A DNA stretch of 64,000 bases from Diadema setosum (taxonomy: Eukaryota; Echinodermata; Echinoidea; Diadematoida; Diadematidae): contig CM067075.1 in the NCBI GenBank assembly GCA_033980235.1, positions 20,410,844 to 20,474,843 of the forward strand. The letters are read 5' to 3'. The number at the start of each line of letters is the position of its first letter. Positions within the stretch are counted from its first letter, which is position 1. Both the position numbers and the translations under genes were made by a program. The notes below the pieces were generated by a model, which searched no databases, was not told the DNA's origin, and worked only from the letters and a program-made list of their open reading frames with translations. Below are positions 23,285-34,664 of this stretch, piece by piece.

Positions 23285-23337
<53 letters not shown>
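23285..23337. repeat. (CA)n microsatellite
   Basis: About 26 CA units; the matching site near copy D (37130-37144) has only a few. Confidence 0.95.
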
Positions 23338-23339
<2 letters not shown>

Positions 23340-23740
23340 GAAATTCCTACCCTTTTTTTTTCAAATTTTGATCAAATTGTCACTGCCGCGCTTGAAAAAT
23401 ATTTGGTCCTACTTTTCTGAGCGAAGTTTGAGCAGAAAGACCCGCCTTTCAAGTAAGACCGACATAATAATCATACAGCATCAGTATCATCATAAATAAA
23501 ACACAAAACAAACCCCCCTCAAAAAAAATAATAATAATAAAATAAAGTAAAATAAGATAAAATAAAAAATAAAAAACTTTCTTTGTTCTTTATCTCTGAC
23601 TATGCTGACATTACAAATGTGTACAATGTAAAAGGCATGTTAAATCAGTTGTCTTCAACGAACACCCACCTAAATTTAATGGGAAGAAATTAACCTTGTT
23701 TTCTTGAGAATTTGATGCAATTTAACATATTCCATTTCTT

Positions 23741-23881
23741 TGGGGGCATTTCATTAAGTATTTTGTAAGACAAAGTTGTCGGACAAATTTGCTCTCGGCC
23801 AATCCGTTGCAAGGATTTCAGTAGTTTGTAACAGTTTGTCAGAAAAAATATCGGACCAAAACGCTTCATGAAATGCCCCCA
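23741..23881. mobile_element. 141-base MITE upstream of copy C
   Basis: Ends TGGGGGCATTTCAT and ATGAAATGCCCCCA are perfect inverses, and the next bases also pair imperfectly (AAGTATTTTG against CAAAACGCTT). The same element is upstream of copy D (37489-37626) but missing at the matching place upstream of B (about 8000), so it entered before the C/D duplication. Confidence 0.75.
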
Positions 23882-24241
23882 GGTGTCAAAAGGAGTTTGA
23901 CATATCTCGAACTCCAGCATTAATATCACACAACTATTAGAAAACAAGGACGAACGATACTTAAAATTTTAACTTACATCAGTCTCATTGACAGCTTTTC
24001 CCATATTTCACGACAACAACACAATACAATTCGAAACATAGAAACCAATAACGAAATTAGATAACATGACGTATACCAAACTGAAAAAAACTAAATTTTA
24101 TATTTGTATTATATATACACACACACACACATAACATATATATATATATATATAAGTAACAAAGCTGCAACAAAGTTCATGCTGTATTCACCAACGGTTT
24201 ATTTCGTCACCATATAATATAGCCATTAATATATAATTCAG

Positions 24242-24286
<45 letters not shown>

Positions 24287-25486
24287 AACATACGTAGGGA
24301 TGCATGAGATCATACTCTGTATCTGACAGTAAAGTTTAAAACGTACAATTAGTGTATGTACACATTCAACGTGTGTCCGCTATCAAGTATCATGAATTGT
24401 CAATAGAGGAAGTACAGTGAGAATATTTGGCTACGGACTTGTAGGACGGCATACGTCAACAGAAACCGGTAATTTGCCAGGCAGTGAAAACAAGAACAGA
24501 CTTTGCATCGATAGAGTTGATGGTGAATATCTAATAACAAGTGTAGCTTTACGCTGATGCTACACAAACCAATAACGGCTGGCACTGCCTTCTTCCCCAC
24601 TTTTAATTATAATTCATCTATTCTCACAAGTAAGACATTTCAACACCACTTTTTTTGTTAAATTCTTGTGAAATGACTCCCTGAACTCTTGCAGTTTTCA
24701 CTTTAGCACTCTTCACAATCTATTTTCTTTGCCATACTATTTTGCTGAATCAAAATGTTCATTTTAATTGAAAGATTATTTTATGTCCTTGCGAAATACG
24801 CATAGGCCTACCAATACGCAAATAGCTTTGTACCTTATGCCTTGTATCAAACGCATAAGTATCAATGACTATCTCTTTAGGAAGCAATTATATGTATTTT
24901 TTTTTCAGTCGTTAGATATGTTGAATTCATTTCATACTTAATAACTATATGCTGGATAGGATTAATAGAGCCATGCAATCTAAAATGTGAAACTCCATTA
25001 AAAGTTCAGTTGGTAAGAGTATGATAATTTTCTCACTAAACACAATGCTAAAAACTAATTGAGCTTTCCTATTTCAAAGCTCTAATTTTCATTTTTGCTT
25101 TTAATTTTGATTCTATTGACTTTGATGAGAACTGTTTTGTCAATCAATGGCAGAATACAAATTAGATCTTAAGTAGGCTTTATCAGTAGGAGTAATGTGA
25201 TGAAAGGGTTGCAAAGAAGCATATGATATATAGTATGTATAAGTATATCATATAATATGTTTGTCGAAGTGTGTTTTTTTTTCCTGCAAGTTAGATTGTT
25301 TATAATAAATATTAATAATTATGATCGAACACAGATGTGAAATCCAAATTTGAAAGCTTCAGTATAATTGTAAGATGGTAGTTCAAATGAGTTAGTTAGA
25401 ACTGAAGTAAAACAAAGGAATAGAGTGCGGGGAGGAAACCATGTGAGATTAAAAAGCAATAGACCATATATGACTTATCACATTAC

Positions 25487-25660
25487 GCGGATGAATCTTG
25501 GTGATGTCATCATGTGAATTGCCCCTTTTCAATGCATCTACCTATCAGTGACTCAATGAAAACAAGGAAGTTTGGTTGCCCGCTGATGGCGAACTATAAT
25601 GATTAAAACCAGCTTCGGCTTAAACGGTATAGACGAGTATCTCTGTAAAGCTTTAACACA
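25487..25660 (+). promoter_or_regulatory. Conserved upstream block of copy C with AP-1 and ETS-like sites
   Basis: AP-1 consensus TGACTCA at 25549-25555, GGAAGT at 25566-25571, and a CRE/ATF-like TGATGTCAT at 25502-25510 in this copy. The AP-1 site is 419 bases before the start codon, nearly the same distance as in copy B. Confidence 0.45.
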
Positions 25661-25967
25661 TTTTTTACTTCTTGTCTTCACACAGTGATATTGTAAGTAG
25701 AAGCATAATTATACCGAAGACCGTGAATACTGACATTTTCTTATAAACAGTAATGTTTTCTAATTCTAGATACCAATTCTTCTTTACCAAGACATGAAAG
25801 CAGAAATCAATGATTTTTTTTTTCTTCGCTGTACATTTTGTTTCTTTGCTTATGATATGTCATGGTTGTTTGTCTTTTTAATGCGTTGTATCATTGCACC
25901 ATTTGCTCTCTGGTCTATTAAATTCTTTTCATCTTCTTTCAGCAGGATTCTCAAGAATCTCATCAAA

Positions 25968-26028
25968 ATGATGGACTGCCGGGCGTTGGTTTCCGTTGGG
26001 ATTCTTCTCATAAATATTCATCATGGTG
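25968..26028 (+). CDS. Copy C exon 1: signal peptide
   Basis: ATG at 25968 gives MMDCRALVSVGILLINIHHG, a short basic start and a hydrophobic core (ALVSVGILLINI). Donor GTAAGG, phase 1. There is no in-frame upstream ATG in this copy. Confidence 0.68.
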
Positions 26029-29000
26029 GTAAGGAGCACAACCGTTTTAGTCTGGTTATTATTTTGCAGTATTACATGATAGATTGAAATGGATCTTTAT
26101 GGACAAATAACAACATGAGAAGCAGCAATGAAATGGCTGGGAAATTATGGGACAAAGAGAAAATCATGCAGGACTATGAGACTGGGAGTGAATATAATTT
26201 ATTGACACAATGTCCTATGAATACAGCGTCCTTGTCTTTGTTAGTTGCATATTTTTTAATGAATCGACAGGGTACGCAGATAACTGTCCCTTGCATAATA
26301 CGCAATAATTAATTAATTCTAATCATTTCCTTCCTCCCCTATTTTGTGTAATATTCATATTTGGGAAACGAAATAAGACTCACTCCATCTTGTCTATTAT
26401 TCGTATTTCATCATCAATCATTTTTTGGTATTGTTCTTTCAGCTGCCATGACGATGAACCTCGAAGTTCCCTCTCCTCTCCGGGCTGGCCGTGAAGACAC
26501 GGCAGTGTGCTCCGGATATGACATCCACGGGTCGGCTGTTCTAACATGGTATTTGAATGGCGTCCAAATCACAGACGACTTTATCACCACCAGCGAAGCC
26601 AGCCGAAATATAGACATTTATGACTTTAGCAAAACATATATATAGAAAAGACGAGAACTTAAGAATTAATGGCATATCAATATACCATCATCGGGATTTG
26701 AAGCACTCACCTGAAATAACCTAATCAGTTAATTTACTGCATGACAAATGTCGAAACAGAGTGAAAACAAAGACTTTCATGCTTCAATTTTGCTGTCATT
26801 TTCTGCCTTTCCGTTCGGCGCGAGCAAGAAGCTTGGCCCAATGCCAAACTGAATTCATTCCACTTTTGCAGCAAACTTATTTGACTTGCAGTAGAGTGAT
26901 CATTCTACTATTTCAAAAGAAATACATATTTATCATGACGAATATATAACTTTTGTGATCATTCTTATTAAAGTATCAAGAAAATCAGTTTATATTGTTC
27001 TTTAAGACATGTCAGTGAATTCAGACGTTATCTCAAGGGACAATGTCTATAATTATAATGCAAAGCCTGCCAATATAACTATATTATTCATCACCTACAA
27101 TAAGCATGATTAAGGGAGAAAGAGAATATACATTTAATGCTGTTGTACATTACAAGTGATTTATACGTATGGCTCGGGTATGTCTGATGTTCATGTTCTT
27201 GCGTGTGTGTTTCTCTGTGTGTGCTCTTGTTTGTACGCTCATCACTATCGGGGATATAGTAATTTCTGGACGTGGCACTTGCTAAATATAACACTGAAAA
27301 TTACATTAGAATTATTTTTCTTTTCTCGCATTGTGTTATATACACTCATGTGAAGTGAATCTATATAGTAAAAGACAAATGTGTAAATGTTGCTGTCAGT
27401 CAACATAACGATATCTGTGACAGAAATTGAGGGCTCTTCAAAATCTGGTCCTAGAAACCTCAGACGGAAGTCACCTTTCACACAGTGCTACACCGAGACT
27501 GAAATTTCATCATCTGTGGAATACATGTTTCTTTTATTAAGCATGGTATGACTCAGAATGGAAAGAAAAATAGATCGTTTACACATGGAGATATTTTTGA
27601 CAACATAAGTGTGACGGATTACCGAAATAATGAGTGCAAGATTTGTCATGCAAGCATCAGAGTCGACTAGAGTAAAAGGGCAGAAAATCTCGAGCTTTCA
27701 ACGGGCATCTTAAGGACTGTGTGCCTAGATAGGACACAGAAATTTGAAATACCTTTAGTCATTTATATTTTCTGTTATGAAATGCCTCAGATTTACTCAT
27801 TAAAATGTATAATGCCAAAATGATAATGGTAGATATCGCGGATGGGAGAAACAGCTCTAAAACTATGCTCAAACGAGCAGACACTTTCGTCTTCTTTGAG
27901 AAACAGATATCAATAGAGATCTTGTCATGTCAAAAAAATCAGACAATAAAATTATTAGCACTGTCACAATGGGCGTGATTTGGCAAGTTGGAAAGTTTCG
28001 TATGTCACAGATTTGATAATTTAAACAACCTTGAAAGTCGTTGAAGTGTTTCTTGATACTTACAATTGTCTTAATGGGAATTATCCGTTCTTTTTACAAA
28101 CTTTGTATGGTAGATTGACTTACTGTTCACGCCCACTCCGCATCGCTCTCTCCACACAGAGTGTACGCAACCCAATGAGCATCTCGATCGGATATGACCT
28201 TTCACCGACAATCAAGTCAGAAAACCAAAACCAGCAGATTTTACGACGCTAAGAACACTATTATCGTTGGATTAACTCGGCAACCTTTCCACAAGAATCC
28301 CTGAGCAGACCAGCACACAATTTGCAACCTATTTCAACTTGGTAAGCATGATGAATGTGATTATTTGAAGGCATGGTGGTACATACTTCCAAGAGAGTCA
28401 TTAGACAGACTTGGAGGCTTTCATTTTGGACCATCTATTGAGTAGGCTGACCGCAACAAATAGTAACATGAAATTGGAATACAAAATAGCCAATGAATAG
28501 TATGCCGTGAAGGTATATGACTATATAAAAACTATAAAGTACCTTAAAGACAGGCCGATTGGTGCACAAAATAGAAATCACTTGAGTAGAAAGACAGAAT
28601 TTTTCTGCCCTATGGCTGTAAGGGTTATATGAGGAATCTTGTACATGGTGTAAATGTGTGGTTTCGAAGTCCAAAAAGATCTCTGCACAGGCGAAAATAA
28701 GTATATAGGCAAGAAATAACATGATGTACTTATCGAGCAGCATATACTTGTATATGCAATCTCCTTAGAAGACACCAGAATTTTGATTGGTTGAAATATG
28801 TTTGGTGACAAAGATATTTACCACATGGAAGACACAAAGGTAAAAGCAAAGGACTTTGGAAACGGATGTGAACTTTTGCCGACTTGATGTAAATCGCGAA
28901 GAGTAGGCTTTTAGCACCAGTTAAGGGAAGCATTTTCTAAAGCTACAGAGAAGGCACCGTATTTGATCCTTTATCAATCTTACCTTGGCTGAAATAACTT

Positions 29001-32000
29001 CTAAAGTTGTGTAGTTTTATGTTAATGACTCACTTTTTATACCCAGGGACAGAAAGTGCTGTAAGACGAATGCACTGCATGACATAACGTCTACTCTACG
29101 TGTGCGGGTAGAAGGCCCGCATTAGAATTACTTCTAATCACTTAGAAAGTGCGCAGTATGTACATGTTGAGAAATGATTCTGAATTTGTGAATTACATAC
29201 AACTTTTGGTTGAACAAAAAATAATATTCAAATGATCTCCATATCAAAGTCGTCTATGTAGGTGTATTTTCTTCCCCTTTCAACCAACAGGGTATATTTT
29301 TAATTTAATCGAATTTATCACGTTAATCTCGTAAGTTTTGCTAAAGGGGTAGAAGAATGCTAAAAATGGTGATCACTGGTTTGAACAAAAGTATCAAGAC
29401 AGGATTTATTACCAATGACTGATTTTGCCAGCAGGTGTTAAATCATAGTCAGACGGAAGTGATAAAGAGGGCTTTTTACTACTCTTGTATACTGTTAATG
29501 CGTGATGTCATTTCCCACATTCCTGTTATTGCAGTCGAGTATTGAGGGAGATTTCATCCTAATTTTTCCATTCATGCACTAATGAGTGATATCGTTAATG
29601 TAATTGATGAAATATGATACATAAGGGACAGGGGTAAAGCAACTCTGCCCGACAGAGGCAGACCAAGTCAAGGAGTACAGTGGATACACTAATAGTTATT
29701 ACTGCGACAGCGGTACTTGCCGCGAAAGTGAGTGTCCCGGATATGCGGGTGAGTACATGCAGCTTGATAAGTTGAAAATGCTCCAAAATACACACAGATA
29801 CACACACAAGAGCGCACATACACACACAATGAATGCAAGTACAATCTATATTATGTTAGAGTTAAAGGAGACACCAATGTATGTGCGTCGACACACCTAA
29901 TTACATTCATCTGACAGTGTCTGAATTTCAATTCTCAAAAACAGTTGATCGTTCGTATCTAATAAGTTTTTTCTCCTTGGAAAACCACGTTGCTGGATTG
30001 AAACGAAGGTAAAAAGAGTGCAACGTGGAAAGTACCAAAAAAAAAAAAAAAATGAAGAAAGGCTACTATAAATTGGCATGTTGGTTTTAGTACTCGCTCA
30101 TTGGGTCAGTGGTGACTTACTCCTCCGATAACGAGTCACATGAACACGACTATGGAATGAGAAGTTTTGTTTTTTTTTCTTCGTTTTTGTATGTGTTATT
30201 GAATTAATTGTGTGTGTGTGTGTGTGTGTGTGTATTACCGCCGTTCAGGGAAATACCTTCCAGGATAACAAAGGACCAAGATCCTCTGTTTTCATCAATG
30301 GTGAAGTCCTCGCCGTTATCCCTACAAGGCCAATAGGCTCATCGACAATATGCTAGTAACAGGAAGATTTGATATAGAAATTTTAACATCGGTTTTTATC
30401 TTTTATTATCACTTCGGATAATGCTTTCAAAAATAATACAGAAAACAATATTTGGGCGGAATACTAACACTTAATACACTTGTGCAGAATTTGTTATGTG
30501 TTGATCCTTACGGATACAGAAAGACCTGGCAATGTGACTTTAGTCTTACATAATTATTATGACATTCTGACAATAGTTCGCATAATGCGTGCAAATATGC
30601 AAATATTCAAAGAAGCATGAACATGATTACCAAACATATACATTGCCCGCGCTAAATAATGGGCTAAAATTGATAATTCACGTCAGTGCATAATTATCAT
30701 TTCATGATTTGTTTGGTTTCGAGTGTTGAGTACATACACAATTTCATAGTTATAGTCTATATACACAACTATGCTAATTAAACCACACGTCATGTATATT
30801 TACAGTGAGGCTGTTTGGTGGATCAGAGGAAAGAGAGGGGCGAGTTGAAATATCATGTAGCGGGCAGTGGGGCACGGTTTGTGACGATAGCTGGGATATC
30901 AACGACGCGCACGTCGTTTGCAGAGAGCTTGGCTACTCATCCGCCTCAGCTCATTATGGGGGAGGCCATTTTGGGCAGGGATCTGGACCTATCTGGCTTG
31001 ACGACGTTGCTTGTGCTGGAAGGGAAAACTCTCTGACTGATTGCCCTCGTCTGCCATGGGGATGTCACAATTGTGATCATAGTGAAGACGCAGGAGTGAG
31101 GTGTGAGGGAGACCGTAAGTTTGCTCCACTAATTTATGTGTTTATTTTCAACTGCATGCATAGCGAAGTGGAATGGCTGATATTATGGATATACTAGATA
31201 AGTGACAAAGAAACCATTATTTTGGAAATTGCCAGACCGTTTAATCTATACAAACGACTTAACTTTTTATCTAAAAAATATATCTACCCAAAGATAAGCA
31301 AATACTAATAGCGTGTTACCGGGGGGAAAGGTGGAGGTAGATCTATTTCATAGTATCGCATATAAGAATAGTAACTATGTTGATTTCTTACAGCCAAATT
31401 CAAATAGATTTCTGATTTTGACACAAGGAGCTTTCTAATTACGGTATCAAACAATAACAAATTAAGAAAAATGAGCATTTAAGGAGCAGCTTTTTGAAAA
31501 CTACTCATGATTGCAAATATATACTATGAAATACACCGAACAGGATGCGAGATCCAATGATAAATGCTGTTTTGAATTAATTTTACGACTCGCTCAAGAT
31601 TTTACACAGTCTGTATGCCTTCGTTTATATTAATGATATACATACAATCGTCAATCTTTTGATGTTATCTCCAGTGTTACTCAAACTCCATTTTCTTTGT
31701 TGATGTCCTTTTTTTTTCTCTGTTTCTCATCCAAAGGAAGAGATAATGCTGTAGCTACATATGCAAACGAGTCCATTAACTCGGGTCTCGGCTACGGTTT
31801 CAATTATTTCACATATTACAACGTTCGTAGCAACCTGACGTTAACTCCAACTGCAGCTTACAATGGGGGCGTCCTTCAGTGTCATCTCATTGGCAGCGAA
31901 AGGTCCCGAAACTTGCAAGTGCAACGTAAGTACACTCTTGTTGAGTATCTAACTCCATAGGCATTGGAACATGCGGCAAGTCACAATGACGCCATGTCTA

Positions 32001-34664
32001 AACGTTCACCATCCTCTCCACTTGGTGACTTTTCTGTGAGCCTGTGCTGAGGAAAGCTACGATATTTTGCAGGCATACGATGACGTCATACTCACATAAA
32101 ATTCCTGAGATTAGTTGCAGCTATTGTTCCGAGATAGCTACGATAGCAAAGCATAAACAGTGGTTAATTCTCATTTAGGTGGAGAGAGAACACCTGTGTA
32201 TCAAAAAAGACCTAACTGCCATTGTAGTAGCCCTAGCAAGACACGAATTTGGAAATCTCACCTGTACGTCAACTTGGGTGATTTAACTTTCAAACCCTAC
32301 TATAGAATTATTTACCCAGCTTACAATCTTCTTTGTTGATGCTTTCCCGGGTATATCGGTTGACGCTCAACATTACATTCACAGTTTGCTTATTTTTGAA
32401 GCAATACAAGTACAAACTAGTATAATTATACTTTACCTCACTAATAACACCGAATCCTTGTTTTTTAATCATTGTCGTGTATTATGTAGATTTTTATTTT
32501 GATAGAGGTATATTTATAATACATGTATGAGTATCTATTATCATGTGTGTGTGTGTTTGTGTGAAGATAGTATACATCGTATCTCAATAAGAAGGAGTTA
32601 TATCATTCGATCGTCTGCCTTTCACCACGTGACAGACGCTCCAGCAGACGATATCATCTGGATCAAGATCGCTGACAACGAGGACGGACAAGGAGCCAAT
32701 GGCCTAAGGATCACGTGTCACGTGAACCCACGTGACCAGCCATTTCCACCAATGGGAACATACGAGATTGCAATTGATGACGTCATTCAGGCATCTTCAA
32801 GCTCCCCGTCCGTGACCCTTGAGTCCATTCCGAGTGAATGCGCTGAAATCTCCTGCACCGGTATCAACGACATCGGTAGGACGACCACTACAGAGACCTA
32901 CTGTCCAAGAAGCGGTGGTAAAACAATAATCTGTGATAGCTATATACCAGTTTTGTGTCATTGACATTAGAGACAGCTTATGAATCAATGTGGTGTCTTC
33001 TGTTTTGGCATCTTATTTCATTGATACACAAAACACAGAAAAGGTTAAAGCTTCCAAATCCCCCTTTGATCATTACAAGAAAAAAAAAATCCATTTCACT
33101 TCGAATACACTTTATTGTTTCACCAAATAAAAAAAGAAAAACACTTTCATTTAAAATACACAAATTCATTTGAAGCTAGATCCATCTTAACCGTCTACCA
33201 AATTATTTTAATTCCTGCTCTGATATGACAGTAGTATTTTTGTTGACAATTATTCCTTATTGGTGAATGATACATGAACATTAGTGGCGACACGTCTTGG
33301 CAGTGCTAAAATAAAGAAAATGCTAACAGTGTTTAGTTGGTATTAATATGATCATCTGTTCCAAAATATCAATACTTCTATAACATGGAGAAGAGTGATT
33401 GTGCGTGAAATATTACGAGTGTCTCTGATACATTGTATTACATGCATGACTGCTTTTTAAGTGTTCAACTTATTGCTACTGCAACAAGTGCAATTGCTGT
33501 AAGGACTATCACTGACAATACATTTATTACTCCTTTAACGAGGATAACATTCATGACGAGTCTCACTTATGACTTTATGGTTATAATTCGCCTAGAACTG
33601 ATTTTCACCTTCCAGCGTTTTTTGTTTGTTTGTTTGTTTTTTGTTTGTTTGTTTGTTTGTTGTTGTTGTTTTTTTGTATACCGCTGGGCGAAAATGCAAT
33701 CTTTCTGGATGTTAAAGACACAACTGACGAGGGGAAAAAGTCAAAAGGACTGATTTTATGCTTGCTTTCTCAGGTCAAGCGCCCCCAGCGAGTAACATTC
33801 TCTCCATCAAGATCCAAGAGATCATCGGAGAAGGAGGTAAGGTCATTCTCGTCATCACTTGTCACGTTAGTCTTCATGACCAGCCGTTCCCACACCTTCA
33901 CACATACGCCATCGAAGTCGACAACGCCACGCTCTCCACGTCCAGCTACGCCTTAGCTGTCTTCAGACCACGCCCACACAACAGGTGCATCAATGTCACG
34001 TGCTCGGGGACGAACGGGATTGGTTGGACCTTCACCAGTCACGAGTACTGTCCGACTTTCGACTCAGAGAAAGGTATTATCTATTTCATTTACTGTATAA
34101 AAAATATGTGTAATGAAATATGCCAGAAAGCATGGATGCATAACTGCCGACTTGACGCACGCCTTTCATCTCTCTACTCACATTGAATGCATAATATGAA
34201 ATTCTAAATATCACCATGGTGATACATGACATTAAAAAGGCAAATGTTATGACGTATGTGTGGCATCATGGTCTGGGTTTGGTTGTTTTATCTTCGACAA
34301 GCGGTTTTTTTTTTTTTCTGTGCATTCTGTCTTCAAAGATGCCGTCTTTTTTCTTTCATGTTTGGACCTGATTGCTTTACAGGTCAAATATGTGCGACAC
34401 ATGACATAAAAAAAACAACAACAACAATGGGCCTTGGTTGTTTATCCTTTGACAAACTTTTTTTCCCCGTGTGTTTTGTCTTAATGATGCCGTCTTCTTT
34501 TTTTTTTCCATTTTGGGTCTGGCCTTACAGGTCCGATTGCTGGTCCTCGTGGTGTTCTTCAGCAGCCGTCGACCACGTACGCCTTGCTCGTCGTCGTGAT
34601 GCTCATATCGATGATGACCTGTGCGACTGTGGTGATGAATAAGAGAAAAATTATCATCTTCTGA
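25968..34664 (+). CDS. SRCR/Ig type I membrane receptor, copy C (8 exons, exon 2 donor lost)
   Basis: Predicted exons: 25968-26028, 26443-about 26640 (donor missing), 29656-29748, 30806-31114, 31737-31925, 32636-32917, 33774-34073, 34531-34664. Apart from exon 2 all borders are GT..AG and phase 1. Exon 2 reads into a TAG at 26643 because the donor GT found in copies B and D is changed; since the flanking introns are in the same phase, skipping exon 2 would keep the frame. C may thus encode a receptor without the Ig first half, or be failing as a gene. The gene body is A/D-like, whereas sequence after the stop codon is B-like. Confidence 0.7.
26443..26645 (+). pseudogene. Copy C exon 2: Ig first half with destroyed splice donor
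   Basis: The acceptor and coding part are intact (VCSGYDIHG, TWYLNGVQITDD). Where copy D has CGAT|GTAGAAAGG, C has ACATATATATAGAAAAG, so GT is gone and four bases are added, creating an in-frame TAG at 26643. No alternative GT donor in phase 1 is evident nearby. Confidence 0.6.
27720..28440. other. Intron 2 segment present in C and D but not in B
   Basis: B passes directly from CTTTCAACGGGCATCTTA (about 11965) to GACCGACCGCAAAAAATAG (11998), while C and D (43725-44457) have about 0.7 kb between these landmarks. It shows a short CACACAG|AGTGTACGCAACCC candidate acceptor but no conserved reading frame. It is either an insertion in the C/D ancestor or a deletion in B. Confidence 0.5.
29656..29748 (+). 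CDS. Copy C exon 3: Cys-rich mini-exon
   Basis: 93 bases, phase 1-1. It encodes EADQVKEYSG then YYCDSGTCRESECPGYAG, a spacing reminiscent of the end of an EGF-like module (C.GY.G). The exon edges are conserved between copies but the middle is not. Confidence 0.55.
30210..30234. repeat. (GT)n microsatellite
   Basis: Short GT run in copy C intron 3, missing at the matching place in D. Confidence 0.85.
30806..31114 (+). CDS. Copy C exon 4: SRCR domain
   Basis: Length 309, acceptor TATTTACAG, donor GTAAGT. It carries VRLFGGSEEREG, GQWGTVCDDSW, CRELGYSSASAHYGGGHFG, IWLDDVACAG and HSEDAGVRC. Eight cysteines, the two non-standard ones in EISC and WGC. The loop YGGGHFGQG differs from FIQAYFGPG (B) and FTQAHFGQG (D). 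Confidence 0.93.
31737..31925 (+). CDS. Copy C exon 5: second half of an Ig domain
   Basis: Acceptor CATCCAAAG, length 189. NVRSNLTLTPTAAYNGG then VLQCHLIG: the Asp of the D.G.L.C motif in B and D is Tyr here, which could weaken the fold. Confidence 0.72.
32636..32917 (+). CDS. Copy C exon 6: Ig-like domain 1
   Basis: Length 282. It differs from A/D by ITCHV for IKCHV, VIQASSSSPS for VIQSSSSSPS and SECAEISC for SKCVEISC. Donor is GTAAAA, slightly weaker than GTAAGA in the other copies. Confidence 0.8.
33774..34073 (+). CDS. Copy C exon 7: Ig-like domain 2
   Basis: Length 300, acceptor TTTCTCAG. It has ITCHVSLHDQPFPHLHTYAIEVD and the CINVTCSGTNGIG motif; nearly the same as A except HVSLH and SSYALAVF. 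Confidence 0.8.
34531..34664 (+). CDS. Copy C exon 8: transmembrane segment and tail
   Basis: 134 bases because one codon is deleted in the stalk (PRGVLQQPS). The span has VVVMLISMM where the others have VVVLLISMM; the tail ends NKRKIIIF. The stop context TCTTCTGAAGGGGTA is the B type, so the recombination switch lies within or just after this exon. Confidence 0.8.

Larger units (their letters stand above)
20171..25480. other. B-C intergenic spacer
   Basis: No gene found. The first about 2 kb matches the copy C downstream flank (34665-36500) rather than that of A. It contains TTC-rich and T-rich tracts, a duplicated block with ACTTCTTTTGAAG..GACAATCACGTA (21828 and 22046), a CA microsatellite, a 141-base MITE and TA tracts. 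The last 1.5 kb matches the 5' flanks of B and D. Confidence 0.6.

Noticed and set aside
28131..28250. Possible extra exon after CTCTCCACACAG in copies C and D
   Set aside because: The open frame of C is interrupted by TAG in D, there is no counterpart in B, and no domain is recognisable.
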